Origin: Heliocidaris tuberculata
Taxonomy: Eukaryota > Echinodermata > Echinoidea > Camarodonta > Echinometridae
Assembly: GCA_025618425.1 (NCBI GenBank)
Contig: CM046835.1
Span: 15,849,020 to 15,913,019, forward strand
DNA: 64,000 bases
Direction: 5' to 3'
Shown here: positions 42,990 to 54,235 of the stretch, one piece after another
Position numbering within the stretch: position 1 is the first letter of the stretch
Layout of the letters: each line of letters begins with the position of its first letter
The notes under the pieces: model-generated
Database searches by the model: none
The model's input: only the letters and a program-made list of their open reading frames with translations
Told to the model about the DNA's origin: nothing
Position numbers and translations under genes: made by a program

Positions 42990-45900
42990 TTTTTATTATG
43001 TCTTTCACAACTCAAAACTTACAACCTCATGAAATGGTAGATTATATTCACTACACTCTACCATTACTAGCAGCTAACCATTATTACGAGACGGTCCAAT
43101 TCAACATTTTTTACATCATGATAATTAATGCTGCTGTGGCCAGCATAGGCCATTGCATCGATGGTAATTTTGGCGGATTGACCTTTTTAAACATGACCTG
43201 ACTAAAGGAACCACTTGGTTAGAGGCGTTTTCTCCTGAAGCTCCTTGGTTCAAGGTCGGTGCAAAGATGCCTTCTACATCACACTAATCTCTTGGCTAGC
43301 TTGCTCTTCTGCTCATTGAAACCCTTCAAGATAAAGTCAAAGAGGACCATCGTCACTTTGCACGGAGTGAAAATGCCGAAATCCCTGTTGTGATGCTGTA
43401 CTAGATGATAGAGATCTACTCTTAATTTCAATGTAGGGCTCCCCGAATCAAATTTGAAACTGAGGAGTGAGGGAGAATTTGCTGGTGTTCATACTCACTT
43501 CATTGTCATCATTTCTTAAATATCAAGTTGTCTAGAACTGTCAATTCTACGCTTCTCAAAACCTCAGACTTACTGCCTGTCTGTTCCTGAAGTAGTAGAG
43601 GTCTACATGTACTTCACCTGTGTTATGTTTGAATTTGGGGAATCAACCAAATTACATTGTAGTGTCACTAATACAGTGTAGATTTTTAAGTGAACTTAAT
43701 TGTATTTTGCTGATTTTATTTAATACATTTCTAAGTTAATTTCCCCAGGAAAGATGAACCAAATAATTTTATTAAGGAAAACAACATTTTTTAATGCATT
43801 TGACCTAGTCTGTACCCTTTGATCCTGGCCCTGTTTGAAATGAAGTATTTAACCTTATAAGTTATGCAGCTTTACTGTAGAAAAGTATGCCCACTGTTTG
43901 TTAAATTTTCCAGTTATGTATGTTTAAAATCTGAACATCTGTGTATCTGTTTAAAAGTTATGTCCAGTTGAAACCTTAATTTATTACTATGTCTGATAAT
44001 TAATACATGTATAATGTGGTACAAAATTGTGTACAGAGTCTGCATCTACTACAGTAATTAAATGTCTTGTTTGAAGATGCACTATTGTGTCCCACAGATT
44101 GAAATGGATGATGAATCCATTTGTATAATGAAAAAAATAGGAAATGCATGTAAGGCATTGCCATTTAGGCAAATCCCAAATATTTAAGAACAGAAGGAAA
44201 GAAGAAATAATTTGATATCTAAATTTGGCACAGATACTAAATGTACTTCTGAGAAAACAAGGGATAAAAATTGGCAAAGATAGGACTAAGAATTACTCAA
44301 ACTTGTCAAACAATCCGCAAATGTTATTTGTCTCATCAGTTCATTGCAAGGTGTATTTGCCAAGGATGAGGCCAAAGTCCTACATGAGTTTTATTTCTGT
44401 TTGTTTCCTATCTTGTGGATAACCCACACTGGTGTATAGCTCCCCAATCTTAATTGTGTTTTGGAATGGGTCCAAAGCACTATATTGGCAGAGTAAATTT
44501 TGGATATTGTATTCCCTTGCGAACATGATCGTACTTGGCCGTATGCCAGATAGCTTGGGTGCTGTAGTACATTGCCATGGGGTAACCTCAAATTGTGTTT
44601 GATTGAAATCAAAGGCTGTTTGTTTCTGTGCCAGCAGCTTTGGTCTCTCGTCTCTTGTACAAGATAAAAATGCCATCTTTGAAGTTTGTACATCTTGATT
44701 ACTTTGAAATTCTGATACTGGGTTTACCCAAATTTTCCCTGTAAAGTTCATTAATTGATATCAGCAGTGGTTTATTATCTTTCTGCCAAAGTAAAGAATT
44801 GATAAATACTGTTTGCCAAGTGTCTCTGACTGTGAAGACTGGCTGCCAAAGAATCGTAAATTCACATCACAAATACTGAAAAATGGAATAATAAAAAGTT
44901 TTTCATTAATTTCATTAGATTCTTATACAGATTGGATGGGTAAATGATTTTGTGTTGTTTATGATGTATATTTTCACATTTTGTAGAGATTTCAAGCTTG
45001 ATCAGCCTCGAAGTTAGTGCAAATAGTCCAGTGTGCAATTTCATTTGGACTGTATGTGTATGGGTAGGCCTTTACCTGTACATGTACATGTACATCCTTT
45101 ACAGTTAAAATTTATAGTGGCAGGTGGTTATTTGTTATAGACCAAGGGGTTTGGGGGATTCTTTTTTCTTTAAAGTATTATCACATACATATCTATACAA
45201 AACATGCCTGCCTATATTCATAGTGCAGTTATTGTAGACTTTTTCTCATGTGTATATCAACTATCAAGTTAGCAACTAGCAAGCAGACTGCAGAATTACT
45301 CGACAACATGTACATGTACATGTATGTACTGTCTCCATGCACCCTTACATGTACATGTAACTTGTTTTGAAATGCTCAAATAATTGATGGGATTATGAGT
45401 CATCACACTTGTTTTGAATTAGGGTTGTTTACCAGAAACCCTACCAGCAGCCTGTTACTTATAATGGTACCTTTGTGAATCACAACACATGTTGAAATAC
45501 TGTTGACCTTGTGCTAATTCATCATTTCCCAGGGCAGATGTACATGTATCATAACATGTTTGTCATTTTAAGCAAATTTTGTTAGCTTCATCATACATGT
45601 ACGTAAACATTTGCACATGTATGCATTTATCTACCTGCACAATTATGCTATCTGAGCAAAAGTGAATTTTATGGTTGCACTTTGCAAGATGATAACTTTA
45701 AATCATACATAGACAAAAAACATAATTAATTCTGTCTCACAGCATTCATCTCTACATTTAAGTAGTAGTTGTTGAATTGTTTGTATTTTTATATTGTGTA
45801 ATCATGTTTATGGTACATGTAAGGGGACGTCATCATGTGATCACTGCCTTCAGAAAGAACATTTGCTTTTGTAATGCAAAGGTTCAGTTGGAGTGCTCTG

Positions 45901-47252
45901 ACCGTTTGGTGACCTTCACAGAGTTCAAGTGTAGATTACTCATCAATCACCCCATCGTACCGTGTTGTTGTTGTTGATGGTGATGGCATGTTCCGTTATT
46001 GGCCAAGGCTTAGCCATGCATCATACAGTATGTCTTACCCATGCTGAATTGCCATAGGGCCCTTGCACATTTTGACGTTGGAAATTCAATTAGGGTGTCT
46101 TGGCATGAAGCCTGGGCAGCCAGCCAAAATCATTGCACATTCTACCCATATTTTTAGGGTACATTGTTATGTTCCTCTTGGACAGCATAGACCCTGGAGA
46201 CCTACATTATAAAATTGGACAGGTCATACATGTTTGCATCTTGATATTTTAAGTTCATAATTCTGGAAGCCCCCCCCCCCCCCCCCCTCCAAATACTAGT
46301 AGATAGAGCCAGGTCATCCAGTGGCATGTGGCATGTACCCGTATTTCAGTTGGTACGTGCACAATAAGAAATAGAGAAAACATCGAGTAGATACATGTAC
46401 TACAAGGCATTTGTAACTTAGATTTAAAAAATCATTTTTCAAGTAGTCCAAAAAGAAAAGTATCTACACATGTTATTGATTTAAATTTGTTTATGGTAAC
46501 ATAGTGTGTGATTTAATATGAAGGTATTAATGAAAATAAGATTATTCATGTACATGTAATTGCTCTAATACATGGATGCTATGCTAACATTGATTTACAA
46601 GTACATGTATCAAGATATTTTGCCCTTTGATATTGAAGATGATAAAAGGCATTAACATTTCCATGTACAGTCTTACTGTTGTTTTCTCATTTAATAGATT
46701 TATTTCAGAATGTGTAAACAATGTTTATTTTATACAATTAATTGCTTGTAAAAATACATTTATGGTATGGTGTTGGTTACATGCACAAACGGGCTTGTAT
46801 TGATATTCCTTTGTTTTTTCTACAGCACTTTTGATATCTGGTCGATGCAATTATTTTATACCGTACATTATACATTGTTTAGATGTTTTCTTATGGCATG
46901 TTTGCGACTTAGCATAAATATTTGTTTTCTTATTTGTAACACAAGTACTGACAGAATGACCACAGAGAGTATTCCTTTTGTGTGGTCTAAAGGCGTTGTG
47001 AAATTTAACCATACTTGTACATGCTTAGGATTTTTACACATCACAATTCTGTTTTAAAAGATTGAAAAAAAAATCTATAGCACATGTACAGTAAGTACAT
47101 GTACATGTATGTATTGCAAGGTTTCAGCTAAATATGACGTAAATTGCCACATTTGTTTTGAGTATATTGAGTTGTTGAAAAAGGGTAGAGTTGTTGAAAA
47201 AGAAATATATTTGTCATAATGACAAAAATAAATTAACAAAAGGAAAAATAAA
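42990..47252 (+). other. Probable long 3' UTR of FRAT/GBP
   Basis: About 4.2 kb after the stop is nearly free of the mobile elements that crowd the rest of the window, the exception being a C run near 46270-46287, and it contains many TACATGTA words. Antisense frames of about 120 codons at 44380-44751 show no splice support. That this is one 3' UTR is inference from position, absence of insertions and the terminal AATAAA pair. Confidence 0.4.
47227..47252 (+). terminator. Twin polyadenylation signals
   Basis: Two AATAAA hexamers, 47227-47232 and 47247-47252, are followed by a T/G-rich stretch (TTTTGTATCTGTGTTTCC). They are the first clustered canonical signals I noticed downstream of FRAT/GBP. 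Confidence 0.4.
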
Positions 47253-47445
47253 GATTTTGTATCTGTGTTTCCATTTTTGTAACAGAATGATGAATGAGTG
47301 TTTGAACTTGGATGTACATGTACTTTTTTAGTGGTGAGATTTGTAGGATGAGTAAGTTAATGTAGTTGATGGTGTGCATTATACTGGAACAGGAATGAAT
47401 GATCATCCAAAATGGAAGGTGTGAGTAAATAGGAGTGAGTGTTAA

Positions 47446-47821
47446 AGAGAAGGGTGAGTTCCGGGAAAGGAAAAATAATTTGTGAGCTTTCTCATGCCTG
47501 TAATGTCAGTTTGGAAGAACTTTATAGTAGAAATGTCCCCTGAAAAGGATTGCTCTTCAAATGCCCTTATATTCAAAGTATGAGGAGAAATAGCTGAATT
47601 GTTCGGGCCGAACATTCATGCCACATGTTGATGAGTCCCATATACTCCTTTTTGGGAGCAGTGCATGTGCTTATAAGCAAGATTGTGTCAATTTCTTATA
47701 ATTTTGATCATTCCAAAACCTGACAGTATACACCAATTCTTGTGTAGACATCATCAACATTTGCATGTGCTTTGAGACAGTTTTTTTCACAATGTAATCA
47801 CATGACCAGAACTCAACTTTA
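47446..47821 (-). mobile_element. TTAA-flanked element, family E, copy 2
   Basis: It is flanked by TTAA at 47442-47445 and 47822-47825, with ends AGAGAAGGGTGAGTTCC and, inverted, GAACTCAACTTTA. It is the inverse of 7407-7774 over its whole length. Confidence 0.8.
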
Positions 47822-47927
47822 TTAAACGATGAAAAGAAAGGTTCAAAGTGAGGGACTACGATAAGGTAGCCTACATGTAGCCACATACATACAATATGAA
47901 AATTAAGTTGTTGAGAGCTTGAAGGGC

Positions 47928-47963
47928 ATTAACTCCGTTTTCAAGAATTGAGTTAATGCCTTT
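47928..47963. repeat. Short hairpin at a TTAA-type site
   Basis: GGCATTAACTC and its exact complement GAGTTAATGCC face each other over 14 bases. The same host word AGAAGGGCATTAA occurs at the edge of the family F element at 8674, so this may be an excision footprint or a minimal element. Confidence 0.35.
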
Positions 47964-48072
47964 CTTGCTTTCAGCAGACAATTTCCAAGTTCATCCCATT
48001 TGTTATGAATGATAAACCAAGTAAAAAAACCCAAAATGACAACTTGTACATTTAGTCTCTCCTCAAAGGTAC

Positions 48073-48187
48073 CTGATTTTCCATTCCCTTTTTCATCTGC
48101 TGTTGCCTTTTTTTCTCTCAGTTTCTTGACTAAAATACTCTCAAACTCATTTTGTATCTTTGTGTCTGTTTCCACTATACCGTTATC
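48073..48187 (-). CDS. Candidate exon, unidentified
   Basis: On the minus strand an acceptor-like GAGGCATTAG precedes a frame reading DNGIVETDTKIQNEFESILV, KKLREKKATADEKGNGKSG, with a donor-like TCAG|GTACCT at its end. The text is charged and coiled-coil-like. The frame also stays open past the donor to 47903, where composition becomes hydrophobic and less protein-like. No family is recognised and the donor is weak. Confidence 0.3.
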
Positions 48188-49093
48188 CTAATGCCTCGAA
48201 TGAATTTCCACTTCATAAAAATCAAAATTCAAATGGTCATGGTCTCCCAACAGAAAAAGTAAACTTCGCAAAAATAAAGCAAGGATAAAATGAGTGAGGT
48301 TGAGTGACTTGTTTTGCTGACAAAAGGATGCACTTGACCTGGTACAATATTTGATTGTGAATTTGTGATCAATGCATGTTCAGTGTATTTAATCGGTGCC
48401 TTATTTTGTACAGGGTCGGATATAGGGCATCATGATCAAGGTGTAAATATGATCTCTGGTTTCTCTTTTGGTCTCTCTATTCATATGGACCCTTGTCCAT
48501 GGTTTATAAATAGAGATGCATGAAGAGGACACATGTTCCCTAACTGGCTCAATGCCAAAAAGTCTATGCTGTTATTATATTGGCAGCTTGCCATACAGAT
48601 GGTTTATTACCCGAATATTATCATCCATCAGAATATAGGGCTCCCAGCTATGTCTATTTCATTAATTTCTTTTACTCAATTTGGTCTGTTCAGCGTTAAG
48701 TAAAATTGTTAAGCCTTGAGTATTATATTGTCCACATTAAAACCATATTGCATATGATACAATATGTTTGTAGTGGGCAATTAATTAATTTAAAGTAATG
48801 AAAATATTATTATTGGTGTTATTCAGTAAAACTGTCTAAAGTTTACCCATCTACCCTTTCACTAAGAACATACATACTTATCCCTTTTTTGCATCCAAGT
48901 GAGGCATGCTTGAATAAAGGGCCAACATAACCATGCCAACTTCTATGTCCAAAGTTGTCTCATTACTATTTTCTCCTGCCAAATCATAGCTTTTACATCT
49001 TGCCAAGGAATGTACTTTTGTCAACCCCCCTCCCCCCCCCCCCCAAAAAAAAAGAAGAAAAAGAAAGAAAGAAAGAAAGAAATGGGGATTTAA
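48188..49093. other. Unannotated stretch
   Basis: AT-rich, with a C run (49026-49044) followed by a (GAAA)n microsatellite (49052-49082) just outside the family F copy. No gene is seen. Confidence 0.4.
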
Positions 49094-49502
49094 CCCTTTC
49101 AGGACAGGAAATGTTTCATGGCTAAATAGATCACATTCTGATCTTCAAATTGGCAACAATAATGTTTTTCTTTTAGTGCTACATGGTTCTAACAAAATGC
49201 AATGTCTTTGAAAACAATATACATCACTAGAAACTTGGTCGAAAAGTTGAAAAAAATTGCCAATTTTGATAAAAAACAGTGATTTTGAACCTCTCAATGT
49301 GTTGCCATTTTAAGGATTTTGAAGTTTATTCTCCTTTTTAAAATTCCTGGCATCAAACGCAATATGGTCATGCAACAAAAATGAACACAATGTGTGTAGA
49401 AATTTTTGCTTTTTCTACTCCTGCATCTGGTATATTTTTCAGAGCTCTGAATCAAAAGTTATTGAGCCAAACCACAAAATGTGGTCTATTGTCTTGAAAG
49501 GG
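49094..49502 (+). mobile_element. TTAA-flanked element, family F, copy 2
   Basis: It is flanked by TTAA at 49090-49093 and 49503-49506, with CCCTTTC ends, and is the inverse of 8678-9084. Its two arms also show internal CAAATTGGCAAC-type words. It is non-coding and piggyBac-like. Confidence 0.85.
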
Positions 49503-49506
49503 TTAA

Positions 49507-50454
49507 GAGATGCTGGGCAACAACTAAGCTATGGTGGGGCCAGGAATAGGAAAGGAATGGCACATGTACAGGATTTGGGGAGGGCTGATAATACACTAGC
49601 ACTCTAAGTAGAGATACAGAGTTACAGAAAGAAAAAAGACAAACTGACAGACACATAGAGCCAAGGTATAGAATTGGAATACATCTAGCTTTATATGGAA
49701 AGTGGAAAATGATTTTAAAATGTACAGTTCATATTCCCAGTGAGAATAACAATCAAGAGCAAAACATGCACAGAAAGAGAAGAGAGATGGAAAAAGAAAG
49801 AGGGAGAGAAAAAGAATCAATGATTTAGAGTGGTGACTACTTTAGTATTTAGATAAGGAAATAAGAGAGCATAAGGGCCTATATTTATAACTGCATATCA
49901 GATAAATCATTGACTCCCCCTCACCAATGATGCAGAGATAGATGTATACATTAAAAGAAACTATTAATTTGTGTAGAAGTCATGTTTGAGAGTTGTAAGT
50001 AGCAAAAACTACATTCCTCGGTCTCTTAACAAAAACACTAAAATACAAGTAAATGTATGTAAATGTCCAAGAATAGCATATCGGCTTCCTTCATATGTCT
50101 CCCCCCGAAGTGAACATTTCTTGGATAAGACTGTATTTTCCAAGTGTCTGGTAATATTTCACACCAAATACATATAAAACACTGATCACAGTACACAGGA
50201 ACCCTCATATATTTTGGGTAGGGTTGAACCAGGGAAATGTATAGCCTGGTTGAACAATAAATGTGAACAAATCGGGAAAAATTACTTTGAAGATATGATC
50301 CCACTCAACAAAAAGAAAATGGGGAAAAATCTCTTCCAAAGTGTTCTGCTCATCGTTCAAATAAAATGCACCAGCATCGATTTTAAATACTTATGGGACA
50401 TACAATGCCTTTTATTGGATTTGAAGTCTTGACACTAAATGGTTACATGTTGTT
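49507..50454. other. Unannotated stretch
   Basis: GA-rich DNA around 49610-49830 resembles the neighbourhood of the other family F copy. Open frames on both strands at 49986-50432 overlap one another and lack splice support. Confidence 0.35.
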
Positions 50455-50790
50455 TTCCCGATGGTTCACAATTCCGAAGGTTCGTATTTCTGAAGGTTCG
50501 TAATTCTGAAAATGATATAGGGTTCATAATTCCGAAAATGAAATAGGGTTCACAATTCTGCAGGTTCATAATTTCGAAAATGTAATAGAACCCTACATCC
50601 TTTTTCGGAATTACGAACCTTCGGATAAACGAACCTTCGCAATAACAAACTTTCGGAATTATGAACCTTTGGAGTTATGCAACAAATGTTCAGAATTATT
50701 TTTCGTAACTAAGAACCCCCTGGTATGGGAAATTTGTGTTTCAGAATTATGAATCTTTGGAAATAAGAACTTTCGGAAAATGAAACCTTG
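50455..50790. repeat. Degenerate array of GGTTCATAATTCCGAA units in both orientations
   Basis: Words of the type GGTTCGTAATTCTGAA repeat every 16-30 bases in the left half, and the complement type TTCGGAATTACGAACC in the right half, with the switch near 50590. The whole block can therefore fold on itself. It is followed by a C run and an AAAT microsatellite (50823-50880). Confidence 0.7.
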
Positions 50791-50827
50791 AAAAAACGAG
50801 TGCCCTCCCCCCCCCCCCCCCCAAAAA

Positions 50828-50861
<34 letters not shown>

Positions 50862-51700
50862 TAAAAAAATAAAAAAATATGTGTCCTCATCAGTTCTATT
50901 TTGCTTGTTGTTCATTTTCATCTAGATAGTAAAAGTCATTAGGTAATTTTTTTTTTTTTTTAATCTCAGTGGATTCTGTGACGATTTTGTTTTTCATCAT
51001 CAATCACCAGAATATACATTACGATAAATAAATCAAGTCACAATGTACACTGTATCATGTTACCAGTGATTTGAAATATCAAAACTTACAGTAAAACACT
51101 CAACCATTAAAAATGAATTTTCTTTTCTTAAAACACACATTAAAAATATTGTGACTTTTCGCTTTAAGTGATCTCAATTCTAGGGTCATTCATACTACAT
51201 GTACTAGGTACTGATTACAGATATGAAACAGCCACTAAAACATTTCTAACGTAATTAACCAATCAAGTACACAAATACAGGGAAATTGTTAAGAAAATTA
51301 TTTATTTTTACATTGCACTTTACATTTGCATTTCATAAAGATTTCTTAATAACATCTTTCAATACAACATAGCATATATATATATTTATACATCATTTAT
51401 TTAGAAGTTTTTCACTCTGACTCTGACCTAGTCACACAGCCAAACAGACTCCAAACAGACTCAAAACCGAAAAAATTTTGACCATTCAGGGTATTGTAAG
51501 TTTTTGGTCAAACTATTGTCGGTCTGGTCCATCTTATAAAGAGTTGCAACTGATATCCATCGCAACTCTGTACTAAAGAGATATGAGATGCAATTAATAA
51601 CAAGTTACGATTGATTTGAATCAAGTGCTGAGTGAATCACACTTTTTTATAAGACATGGCCTTGGTATCAGTCTCATTCATTGGTGTTGTTGAGGTTTAA
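50791..51700. other. AT-rich stretch with microsatellites
   Basis: It contains the AAAT-type repeat at 50823-50880, a T run near 50948-50960 and a TA repeat near 51374. No gene is supported. Confidence 0.4.
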
Positions 51701-52124
51701 AGGCAAAGTCCAAAGTGATTTAAATAAATAGAGTAAAATTTAACAAGCATAACAGTGAAAATTTCACTGAAATCGGATGTAAAACTCAATAATGTAAAAC
51801 ATGGTTTGACTCCTTATGGAACATGTAAAATCATCATTATTGTAACTTATTTTGATACAAGGGAGAAATTCTTTATAATCACATCCATAAAAATTGAAAT
51901 ATTTGAAATTTCATATAATAAAATACATCAGGAAAAGTGAGTGTGTGACATCATCGGTTCACTCATTTGCATACCACCCATGTTGTATATCACTGTTTCA
52001 TGAAAAAATGCAAAACTTCAAAATGCCGTAACTTTCTTATTTTACATCCGATTACAGTGAAATTTTAACTGTTATGCTTGTTTAATTTTACTCTATTTAT
52101 TCAAATCCACTGTGGACTTGGCCT
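51701..52124. mobile_element. TTAA-flanked foldback element, family D
   Basis: Ends AGGCAAAGTCCA and the inverted TGGACTTGGCCT lie between TTAA at 51697-51700 and 52125-52128. The arms pair for over 100 bases (for example ACAAGCATAACAGT with ACTGTTATGCTTGT). It also carries a CACTGAAATCGGATGTAAA block comparable to that of families A to C. Confidence 0.8.
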
Positions 52125-53394
52125 TTAAGGTTACTTCTAACTTGCACATTTCTTGGAATGATACAATACTGGAGCTTGATAGAACAAAACCTACTACTTA
52201 TGCAATTTCTCTGACATAACAGATAAAGTATTATTTATTTTAATTGCATTACCCAGTCAAACAGTGAAATTAGTTTATGCAATTAGGTAAGCAGTTTCAT
52301 GAACAATACACAGTGTGTTATCAAACATTTCAAATCACATAACTCTCCTAATTAATGTTTCTAACTTGTGATCAGACAAATAACTGACTTGATAAAAAAG
52401 TGATAATAACATGTGAATTGTTGAATAGTGTTATTTTAGCAAGACATACATATATTCATTCATATACAGTGAATGAGATGTTGCATAATGTATGAAAAGA
52501 ATTATCACTGACTGTGTATATAGCTATCATTTCACAAAAGCAGTGGACACTGCACCAATCGCACACTCAGTAGTAGTAGTAGTATGAGTAAATTTGCATA
52601 TTTAGTTTATGAAAATTTTTTAATACAAACAGCAGATCTGACTCAAAACAAGAAAAATAGGACTGCATCTCCAGTATGTGTCCATCTAGATTTAATTAAT
52701 TGTTGTTTACTTTCTGTCACTTCTTTGTTACCATTATTTTATACAAGTTCATCTAACTACAATCAAATACCACTACATGAGATATGATACACTGTGTCAA
52801 GGCAGAGAATTAGGAAAAGAAGATGAAATAATAATAATCGAAGCACATCACCTGATTCAGAAGGATTACAATATGAGTTGGATATGAAATCCTGACCAGT
52901 ATGATCACAGCATTCTTCCCAAAAACTGGATCATTGGATCAACAGATGTCATTACTGAAATGTCGTGGAAAAATGGCTTTTATCCCAACACAAATATTTT
53001 CACTTAAATAATCATCTGTTTCTCAGCAGCAGAGCAAATCCTAATAACACTAAATGTGTATAACATAAAACTTATTCTGTAATCCAATAAGAATCTCCTG
53101 TACAATGACACAGTCTTTCCTTAGAGGACATAAAGATGAAAAAATTCAAAATATTTTGTAAATCAAATTTTAATTATGCTGACCTATGGCAAGCCATACA
53201 GGTTTTTCTATTTACATGCAACCAGTTACCAATAAGATATATCCATGATACATGTATTTAGGGATGGGTATAGTAGGAGAGTCATTGAAAGGAAAAATTG
53301 AATCGTGAAAGTGTAAAAATTCAAAAGACAATGAGAAAATTATCCTAGGAATAAAAGATAATCATTAATGAAGCCTATAGGAATAAGATAAGAT
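52125..53394. other. Unannotated AT-rich stretch
   Basis: Only short frames without splice support are present. Confidence 0.4.
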
Positions 53395-53548
53395 AATTCA
53401 ACAGTCAACAGGTTAATACACCTGGGTCAAAGGGGACTAATGTGGGCAAAACACCTTGTCCAAGGATGTAAGCACCAGGCGAGGATCGAACCTGGGACCT
53501 CTCGTATGAGAGTCAAGAGCCTTCACCAATATACCACAGTGCTCCCAC
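53395..53548 (-). mobile_element. tRNA-derived SINE, Met-like head
   Basis: On the minus strand the B box GGTTCGATCC (complement 53483-53492) and an A-box-like TATTGGTGAAGG are spaced as in a tRNA, with CTCATAC in the anticodon position. The body continues with ACAAGGTGTTTTGCCCACAT and CCCAGGTGTATTAACC. It differs from the SINE at 17093. Confidence 0.65.
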
Positions 53549-53549
53549 A

Positions 53550-53785
53550 AGGGTCCGCTTGCTATTCATAAGGACCGCTATTCATAGAAAACCACTATTC
53601 ATTTAACACGCGCTTTGAATAGCAGTCCTTATGAATGGAAGTCCTTATGAATAGCGAGGTAATTTGTCTAAGGTTTGCTCGCTATTCAGAAGGACCGCTA
53701 TTCGTACAAAACCCCTATTCATTTAGCCACGCGTTATGGATAGCGGTCCTTATGAATAGCAGTGCTTATGACTAGGGAGGTTACC
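53550..53785. repeat. Two hairpin units built from GCTATTCATAAGGACC words
   Basis: Two tandem units of roughly 110-125 bp each hold GCTATTCATAAGGACCGCTA on the left and the complement type AGCGGTCCTTATGAATAGC on the right, around an AAAACCACTATTCATTTA-like centre. Each unit can fold, and the two are diverged copies of one another. Confidence 0.7.
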
Positions 53786-54039
53786 CCCTCCCACATACAT
53801 GGTTAGGAAGGGAGAAAGAAAAAGATAGAAACAAAAGCAACATCCAAGATTATTCCCAAAAAGCAACAGTTGAAGCAGAAATTGATGATTTCATGACGGT
53901 GTGTCTCAAGAAACATGAAATGCACCCCAAAAATAGATTTGATAAAAAAGAAGTACATTTATTAAGAAGATATTTCCTACCAGAAACAAATCATAGAATA
54001 CATGATATTGTACTTCATGCAGAAATGATCAACACAGTT

Positions 54040-54235
54040 TCCACATGAATAGATGGTGTATCTTGAGATGTAAGATGTTAGAGAAGTTAGATATTTATTT
54101 AGATACAACCAACTATGCTGAGGTGGTGATACTTCATGAGGAGAGGAGTGGAAGATGGAGTGCTCCCCAGTTGAACTTGGATGCAGAGGGTATACTCCCA
54201 AGTCACTCTACACTTCCCTTGCAAAGCTAAGGAAG
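54040..54235 (+). pseudogene. Retroelement-type protein remnant
   Basis: One frame reads LDIYLDTTNYAEVVILHEER and, after a shift, another reads ECSPVELGCRGYTPKSLYTS LAKLRK (positions about 54155-54235). From memory, the order D-V/I-x-L, E-x-x-V-x-x-x-H/P-E-E-R, P-V-E-x-G-C-R-G-F/Y resembles a C-terminal domain of repetitive reverse-transcriptase-bearing genes of marine invertebrates. It is damaged by at least one frameshift. A GTAAGT follows the last codon, so a spliced origin cannot be excluded. Confidence 0.4.

Noticed and set aside
44380..44751. 123-codon open frame antisense to the FRAT/GBP downstream region
   Set aside because: No recognisable domain and overlapping open frames; more likely a shadow within the probable 3' UTR.
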